From the NCBI GenBank assembly GCA_049612785.1, contig JBMZBW010000024.1, positions 1-29,102 of the forward strand: DNA of 29,102 bases, in the 5' to 3' direction. Below the pieces are notes generated by a model. The model ran no database searches. It was not told the DNA's origin and was given only the letters and a program-made list of their open reading frames with translations. Made by a program: the position numbers and the translations under genes. The DNA comes from UBA7985 sp049612785 (GTDB taxonomy: Bacteria; Pseudomonadota; Alphaproteobacteria; UBA7985). Positions 24,279-29,102 of the stretch are shown here, piece after piece (the first letter of the stretch is position 1; each line of letters starts with the position of its first letter).

Positions 24279-25165
24279 TTGTTGAAAATCCGCGCGAATT
24301 GATGATCAAGAAGGTGCTGGCCCATGCTTTTCTGCTGACGTTTCTGGCGCTGATCATGTTTCCGTTCCTGATGGTCGTCTCGATCAGCTTTCGAGAGGGC
24401 AATTTCTCCATCGGCTCTCTGATCCCTGAACGCCCGACGCTGGAGCATTGGGTTTTGGCCTTTGGCTTCGATTTCACCCGCGCAGACGGAACAGTGGTAG
24501 AGCCGCCTTATCCGGTTCTGCTGTGGATGTGGAATTCGGTTAAGATCGGGCTGATTGCCGGGTTTGGCGTTGTGGTGATTTCAACAATTTCCGCCTTTGC
24601 CTTCTCCCGCATTCGCTTCAAGGGGCGTTTGGTACTGCTGGACTCGTTCCTGATAATCCAGATGTTCCCCACGACCCTCGCGCTAGTGGCCATTTTCGCA
24701 ATTTTTGATGCGCTGGGGGACGTGACGCCTATTCTTGGGATCGACAGCCACTGGTCACTGATTCTCGTCTATCTCTCCGGAATCACCATGCACGTTTGGA
24801 CGATCAAGGGTTACTTTGACAGCGTTGATCCGGCGCTCGACAAGGCCGCCAGCATCGACGGCGCAAGCCCGTGGCAAGCGTTTCGGTTTATCTTCCTGCC
24901 GCTGGCTGTTCCCATTGTTGCCGTGGTGTTTGTCCTTGTGTTCATCGGGGCCATCAACGACTACCCAACCGCTTCGGTCCTGATCCGCAAAGTGGAGAAC
25001 ATGACACTAGCAGTGGGTTCGCGGCTCTATCTGAACGAGTTCGAGTATCTCTGGGGTGATTTCGCCGCCGCCGCGCTGCTTTCCGGTATGCCAATCACCG
25101 TCGTCTTCCTGATCGCTCAGCGGTATCTGGTCAGTGGCCTCAGTGATGGGGCGGTGAAGGGTTAG
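24275..25165 (+). CDS. malG: Maltose transporter permease MalG
   Basis: A 296-residue inner-membrane permease, the same length as E. coli MalG. Membrane segments begin with the hydrophobic AHAFLLTFLALIMFPFLMVV. Characteristic segments are REGNFSIGSLIPE, YPVLLWMWNSVK, IQMFPTTLALVA and MHVWTIKGYFDS. The coupling loop is DKAASIDGASPWQAFR, which docks on MalK, and the C-terminus LVSGLSDGAVKG resembles the MalG tail. Its ATG overlaps the MalF stop (ATGA), so translation is coupled. The TAG stop overlaps the stop of the convergent amylase gene at 25162-25165, with no terminator between. Confidence 0.93.
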   Translation: MIVENPRELMIKKVLAHAFLLTFLALIMFPFLMVVSISFREGNFSIGSLIPERPTLEHWVLAFGFDFTRADGTVVEPPYPVLLWMWNSVKIGLIAGFGVVVISTISAFAFSRIRFKGRLVLLDSFLIIQMFPTTLALVAIFAIFDALGDVTPILGIDSHWSLILVYLSGITMHVWTIKGYFDSVDPALDKAASIDGASPWQAFRFIFLPLAVPIVAVVFVLVFIGAINDYPTASVLIRKVENMTLAVGSRLYLNEFEYLWGDFAAAALLSGMPITVVFLIAQRYLVSGLSDGAVKG

Positions 25166-26559
25166 CACGCATCCCAAAGATAAGCGGATTTTGCTGGCAG
25201 GACCCCTTTGGGGTTTGACTTCGCGGAACTCAGGTCCGGAAGTCCGAGGCCCAGCTCGGTTATGTCCCAGCCGTCTTCACTGCGATTGATCCCCACCACG
25301 GTGCAGCGTCCTTTGCGGAACACCAGACCATCACGCGAGGTGAGCAGGGTTTCTTGAGGACCCGTGGTCAAGTCAGGATGAGCCTTTCGCCAGGCAATCA
25401 ACGCTTTGACAAATTCTCGTAAAGCTTCGTCTCGGGCGAGACCCGCACCGGGCTGAACATCCTTTGCACCCCACGGCATGTCACCCCGATTATCTGGCCA
25501 GACACCACCGCGTCGTCCAACTTCTTCGCCCCATGCGATGATGGGAGGACCAGATGCCGTCATCAGCAGGGCAAAAGCGATCTTTAGCTTGTCGGTATCG
25601 CCGCGTAGCTGGGCGAGCAGCATGGGCATATCGTGGTTGGAAAGGAACGGCGCGAGATGATGCCCGGCTTTCACGGTATGACGGTGGGTCAGGTAGCGCC
25701 CAAGCTTATCGGCGGTCCAAACGCCACGCAAAAAATCATAAACCGCTGAACGAAAACCAAAGTCGATGAGCCCATCGGCTAAATCACTCTCGAACACCGG
25801 TGCGGCATCGTATTTATCGGCACCCCAGACTTCGCCCAAAAGGTAGAAATCTTCACCCAACCGTTCGCGGACCTCGGCGCGATGACGGGTCCAGAATGCT
25901 TTATCGACGTGTTTGAAGGTATCCAGCCTGAAACCGTCTGCGCCGACCCGTTCAGCTATGCCGAGTTGCTGTTCCAGAACGTAAGCTGCGACTTCTTCGC
26001 GCTCCGTCCGAAGGTCAGGCAGACCGTAGATACAGGACGTGACTGGATCACCGCCGCAGTCTTCACCCAAGCGCAACCAGTCTTTCAGGTCCGGGTCGGT
26101 TTCGAGAGCGGAGCCGTAGCCGACATGGTTGTAGACCACATCCAGCATGAGCTTCATGCCGCGCTGGTGGAGGGCGTCAGCGAGCGCGCGAAGGTCTTCT
26201 TCACTGCCAAACCGCGGATCAACCCCGCTCAGGTCTTCTGCCCAATAGCCGTGATGCCCGTGAAAGAGCCCGGCTTCTGAAGGGACGGGCGTTGCGACCT
26301 GCTGCGCGATGGGCGTTATCCAAACCGCCGTCGCACCCAAATCGCTGATTTCGTCCAAATGCTCGGTTAGCCCGCGCAGATCGCCGCCATGGAAGGCAAC
26401 AGGGTTCTCAGGCTCAATACCAGCCGCCGCAAGACCGTCTCCATCGGCAAAGCGGTCTACCATCACGAAATAGATGACATCCTGCCCCCAATCGGCTCTG
26501 GCTGGCGCGGCGAGTGCGAGCAGGCAGGCGGCGAGCCACCTGGCGGATCTGAAGATCAT
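25162..26559 (-). CDS. Secreted GH13 alpha-amylase
   Basis: A 465-residue exported glycoside hydrolase. A signal peptide of about 22 residues (WLAACLLALAAPARA) precedes DWGQDVIYFVMVDRFADGD. The GH13 regions are DVVYNH near 140, GFRLDTFKHV with nucleophile D213, LLGEVWG with acid/base E243, and FLSNHD with D310. The short C-terminal beta domain is normal for an extracellular or periplasmic amylase without carbohydrate-binding modules. It probably cuts alpha-glucans to maltodextrins for the MalEFGK importer. It starts inside the stop codon of the malonyl-CoA decarboxylase gene (ATGA at 26559-26556), so it is translated with that gene rather than with the mal operon, which is unexpected. Confidence 0.9.
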   Translation of the reverse strand: MIFRSARWLAACLLALAAPARADWGQDVIYFVMVDRFADGDGLAAAGIEPENPVAFHGGDLRGLTEHLDEISDLGATAVWITPIAQQVATPVPSEAGLFHGHHGYWAEDLSGVDPRFGSEEDLRALADALHQRGMKLMLDVVYNHVGYGSALETDPDLKDWLRLGEDCGGDPVTSCIYGLPDLRTEREEVAAYVLEQQLGIAERVGADGFRLDTFKHVDKAFWTRHRAEVRERLGEDFYLLGEVWGADKYDAAPVFESDLADGLIDFGFRSAVYDFLRGVWTADKLGRYLTHRHTVKAGHHLAPFLSNHDMPMLLAQLRGDTDKLKIAFALLMTASGPPIIAWGEEVGRRGGVWPDNRGDMPWGAKDVQPGAGLARDEALREFVKALIAWRKAHPDLTTGPQETLLTSRDGLVFRKGRCTVVGINRSEDGWDITELGLGLPDLSSAKSNPKGVLPAKSAYLWDAC

Positions 26560-27818
26560 GGGCGGGTGAGGAGTGTGATGTCTGCTGAACTGGGGATCAT
26601 GCCTGTGCTGACAAAGGCTTCGTGATTGTTGACCAGCTTGGCTTGCTCATAGAGGTAATTGACCATGATGCCACCTGACTGGCGCAGCCCCCGTTCCGAG
26701 GTATCCGCGCCCCAGTGCATGGCGTGCAGGATCGCACCATTCCGCAAATGGAACCGTGCAACCGGGTCGGCGGGGTAGATGCCTCGCTTGGCATAAAGCA
26801 GGTATTTGGCACACTGGCGCATGAGCTGCTCCCGGTGTTCCTCCAGCGCCTGACTGCCGTCCGTCATGGCGACTGATTTCACAGCGTCGGCGAGTTGTGC
26901 ATTTTCCTGCGCCAGCCAGCGCATGAAACCCGGCACGGGCGACAGCGTCGCAAATTTTTTCAGCGTCGGGAACTCGTCCTGCAGCAGTCCCACAACCTGT
27001 TTGAGCAGACTATCACCAAAGGATACCGAGCGCAGGCCGGTGTGACAGTTGGAAATGGAATAGAATATCGCTGTGTCGATCTTCTCTTCTGCTGCTGCCA
27101 CCGGTTCATTCAGAACCGCCTGAATGGAAGAGGCAAGACCGTTGGTCAGCGCCACTTCAACGAAGATGAGCGGCTCGCCGGGCAGGGCGGGGTGAAAAAA
27201 CGCGAAGCAGCGGCGGTCACTCTGTAAGCGGCGGCGCAGGTCGTTCCAGTCCCGAATTTCGTGGACGGCTTCGTATTCGATGAGTTTTTCTAGGATGTAG
27301 GCTGGGGTCTCCCAATCAAGCTGGCGCAGCTCCAAAAAGCCCTTGTTGAACCAGAAGCCAAACAGGTGCTCAAAATCTCGATCAACCGGTTTCAGATCCG
27401 GGTTATCACGCAGGGCGACAAAGAGGTCTTCGCGCATTTTGATCAGAAAGCGTGTCCCGCCGGGAACCGTGTTGATCAGACGGAACAGGTCCATTCGCCG
27501 GGACTCAGCGGCCTTGAGGAAGCCTTCTGCCGTTTGCGGAGAAGGGGCGTCTTGATAAGCCGAAATGACGTCCTGCAATCGGCCTTCATCGGGGCCGTAG
27601 TCGTCCAGAAGCCCGCGAAACAGCTCGGTGCGTTTTTCACGGTCGAGGGTTTGGTATTCTTCGATCAATTCCAAGGCCAGAGCCGAGCCTGAAGCCTCGC
27701 CACTGCGACGCAGCATCTCGTCGGCAAGCTCCAGAATACCGCGCTGGGACCGCCGAAAAAACCGCGCGTCGAGGCCCAAAGGCAATAAGTCTTCAATCGA
27801 TGCCAGGAAATTAATCAT
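26556..27818 (-). CDS. Malonyl-CoA decarboxylase
   Basis: A 420-residue cytosolic enzyme that converts malonyl-CoA to acetyl-CoA and CO2. The helical N-terminal domain covers about 1-170. The catalytic acetyltransferase-like (GNAT-fold) part contains RRCFAFFHPALPGEPLIFVE, IFYSISNCHTGLRSVSFGDS with the conserved Ser pair (254, 256), and the catalytic His H357 in ARFHLRNGA. HWGADTSERGLRQSGGIMVN completes the C-terminal signature. The start at ATG 27818 is backed by GAGGAGG. It heads a two-gene transcript with the secreted amylase; no malonyl-CoA synthetase or malonate transporter is visible nearby, so malonate use as such is unproven. The alternative role is turnover of malonyl-CoA for fatty acid balance. 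Confidence 0.9.
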   Translation of the reverse strand: MINFLASIEDLLPLGLDARFFRRSQRGILELADEMLRRSGEASGSALALELIEEYQTLDREKRTELFRGLLDDYGPDEGRLQDVISAYQDAPSPQTAEGFLKAAESRRMDLFRLINTVPGGTRFLIKMREDLFVALRDNPDLKPVDRDFEHLFGFWFNKGFLELRQLDWETPAYILEKLIEYEAVHEIRDWNDLRRRLQSDRRCFAFFHPALPGEPLIFVEVALTNGLASSIQAVLNEPVAAAEEKIDTAIFYSISNCHTGLRSVSFGDSLLKQVVGLLQDEFPTLKKFATLSPVPGFMRWLAQENAQLADAVKSVAMTDGSQALEEHREQLMRQCAKYLLYAKRGIYPADPVARFHLRNGAILHAMHWGADTSERGLRQSGGIMVNYLYEQAKLVNNHEAFVSTGMIPSSADITLLTRP

Positions 27819-28089
27819 AGCCCAACCGCCTCCTCATGGTCTGGTTCAGCTTACGCAAGTTTGAGTCCGGACCTAGCGGAAAAATTCAATTTTGAGATTA
27901 TTGGGTCTATGTTTCTGATGCGGCTCGCGGAATGTCCCGCATTAACTCTGCAAGGGTTGAAAAACGCCTGGCGCATGCAAGCATGAATACCGGATTGCCG
28001 AGCCACTCGGAGAGTTGGAGACACGCTGCCAATTTGCTTTATAGAATGCCTAGCATTTTGACGATTGAGCCGACAGGGAAGCAGCAGAG
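27819..28089. promoter_or_regulatory. Divergent promoter region
   Basis: A 271-base spacer between leftward malonyl-CoA decarboxylase and rightward hydantoinase-family gene, so it carries both promoters. It contains an inverted repeat ATGCGG-N13-CCGCAT at 27918-27942 and a hairpin CCGAG-CCA-CTCGG near 27998-28010. No promoter hexamers could be fixed with confidence. Confidence 0.35.
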
Positions 28090-29102
28090 ATGACGCAGTG
28101 GCAGTTTTGGGTGGATCGGGGTGGAACGTTTACCGATCTTGTGGCCTGCACGCCGAACGGAGAGCTGCGCACTCACAAGCTGCTATCTGAGAACCCCGAG
28201 CTTTATCAGGATGCGGCTGTTCAGGGCATTCGGGACTTACTGAGCCTCGCCCCGAACGACGAAATTCCAACAGGTCTGATCCACAGTGTAAAAATGGGTA
28301 CAACGGTGGCGACCAATGCCTTGCTGGAGCGCAAGGGAGAGCCGACCGTTCTGGTGACCACGGCGGGGTTGGAAGACTTGCTGCGCATTGGCTACCAAAA
28401 CCGGCCAAAGCTGTTTGATCTGCACATTCAGTTGCCGGAGCTTTTGTATCAACGCGTTATTGGCGCTGCGGAGCGGTTGGATGCTGACGGCGCGGTGTTG
28501 ACGCCGCTGGACACGGGCGCGTTGCGCCGTGATCTGCAGCTTGCCTTCGATCAGGGCTTGCGCTCCGTCGCCATCGCGTTCCTGCACGCTTACCGCTTTC
28601 CGGAGCATGAAAAGCAGGCCGGGGAAATCGCAAGAGACATCGGATTTACCCAAGTCTCGCTGAGTCATGTCACCAGCCCACTGATCAAGCTGGTCGGGCG
28701 GGGCGATACCACGGTCGTAGACGCCTACCTTTCCCCAGTCCTCCGGCGCTATGTCCAGCAGGTGAGGGATGCGCTGGGCCCCGCCATCGCAGCCCAGACG
28801 CGGCTGATGTTCATGCAGTCAAATGGCGGTTTGGCGGATGCTGATTTCTTTGAGGGCAAAGATGCCATTCTCTCCGGTCCGGCGGGGGGCGTTGTGGGCA
28901 TGGTCCGTTCGGCGCAACAGGCAGGATACGACAAGCTGATAGGCTTTGACATGGGGGGCACGTCCACTGACGTTTGCCACTTCGCGGGGACGTTTGAGCA
29001 GTCGTTCGAGACCGAAGTTGCCGGCGTGCGCTTGCGCGCGCCGATGATGAACATTCACACCGTCGCCGCCGGTGGTGGTTCAATCCTGAAATTCGAAGAC
29101 GG
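28090..29102 (+). CDS. Hydantoinase/5-oxoprolinase family protein, partial
   Basis: The first 337 residues of an ATP-dependent amidohydrolase; the frame stays open to the right edge. The ATG at 28090 has GGGAAG upstream. The N-terminus QFWVDRGGTFTDLVA is the phosphate-binding signature of the hydantoinase A/oxoprolinase superfamily, and HKLLSENPELYQDAAVQGIR follows as in the bacterial fused type. VKMGTTVATNALLERKGE and IGFDMGGTSTDVCHF are the second-core motifs, followed by GVRLRAPMMNIHTVAAGGGS. It hydrolyses a cyclic amide such as 5-oxoproline or a hydantoin with ATP. Full-length fused bacterial proteins are about 1,200 residues; a split HyuA is about 680, so which type cannot be decided here. 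Confidence 0.88.
   Translation, partial: MTQWQFWVDRGGTFTDLVACTPNGELRTHKLLSENPELYQDAAVQGIRDLLSLAPNDEIPTGLIHSVKMGTTVATNALLERKGEPTVLVTTAGLEDLLRIGYQNRPKLFDLHIQLPELLYQRVIGAAERLDADGAVLTPLDTGALRRDLQLAFDQGLRSVAIAFLHAYRFPEHEKQAGEIARDIGFTQVSLSHVTSPLIKLVGRGDTTVVDAYLSPVLRRYVQQVRDALGPAIAAQTRLMFMQSNGGLADADFFEGKDAILSGPAGGVVGMVRSAQQAGYDKLIGFDMGGTSTDVCHFAGTFEQSFETEVAGVRLRAPMMNIHTVAAGGGSILKFED

Noticed and set aside
17521..25165. Naming the whole transporter AglEFGK
   Set aside because: The glucosidase looks AglA-like, but MalF has the large P2-type loop and MalE/MalG match maltose proteins, so Mal names fit better.
1..29102. tRNA, rRNA, CRISPR arrays, transposases, integrases, attachment sites
   Set aside because: None showed a recognisable sequence or structure on a by-eye read of both strands; a covariance-model search could still reveal small RNAs.

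Overview
The window looks like chromosomal DNA of a marine-type alphaproteobacterium, most likely Rhodobacterales (Roseobacter-like). This is inferred from the GC-rich, tightly packed genes with frequent GTG starts, a glycine-betaine-type permease, an RTX-like surface protein, and the general flavour of the proteins. No rRNA, tRNA, CRISPR array, insertion sequence or integrase was seen, so the taxonomic call is moderate only.

Region 1 (1-5129): a leftward ProW-type betaine/proline permease that runs off the left edge. Divergent from it is an iron-dependent alcohol dehydrogenase. Then come a leftward zinc-ribbon protein with an acidic-then-basic tail, and a leftward pair encoding an FAD-dependent oxidoreductase followed by an alpha/beta hydrolase.

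Region 2 (5218-17441): an accessory, surface-oriented block. Two paralogous exported proteins (5218-5976, 6442-7281) and a small exported Asn/Gly-rich protein (7409-7909) are separated by AT-rich spacers. A leftward glycan-type operon follows: a TPR plus GT4 glycosyltransferase fusion, a GT-B (MurG-like) glycosyltransferase with an extra N-terminal domain, and a small unknown protein joined by an ATGA overlap. A rightward methyltransferase and a convergent double-methyltransferase fusion share a homologous N-terminal half. Next come an RTX-repeat membrane/exported protein and a small secreted helical protein. My best reading is a machinery that builds or methylates a surface glycan or glycoprotein, but no substrate is shown by the sequence.

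Region 3 (17521-26559): a maltose/maltodextrin locus. A LacI-family repressor and MalK ATPase run leftward. A GH13 alpha-glucosidase, MalE, MalF and MalG run rightward. Two copies of the same 14-base operator lie in the divergent promoter, each oriented toward its own transcript. MalE, MalF and MalG closely resemble the enterobacterial type, including the large periplasmic loop of MalF, and a strong hairpin sits between malE and malF. A secreted alpha-amylase gene converges on malG with overlapping stop codons. Together these would degrade extracellular alpha-glucan, import maltodextrin and hydrolyse it to glucose.

Region 4 (25162-29102): the amylase is the second gene of an operon headed by malonyl-CoA decarboxylase (ATGA overlap). 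Divergent from that is the start of a hydantoinase/5-oxoprolinase family gene, cut by the right edge.
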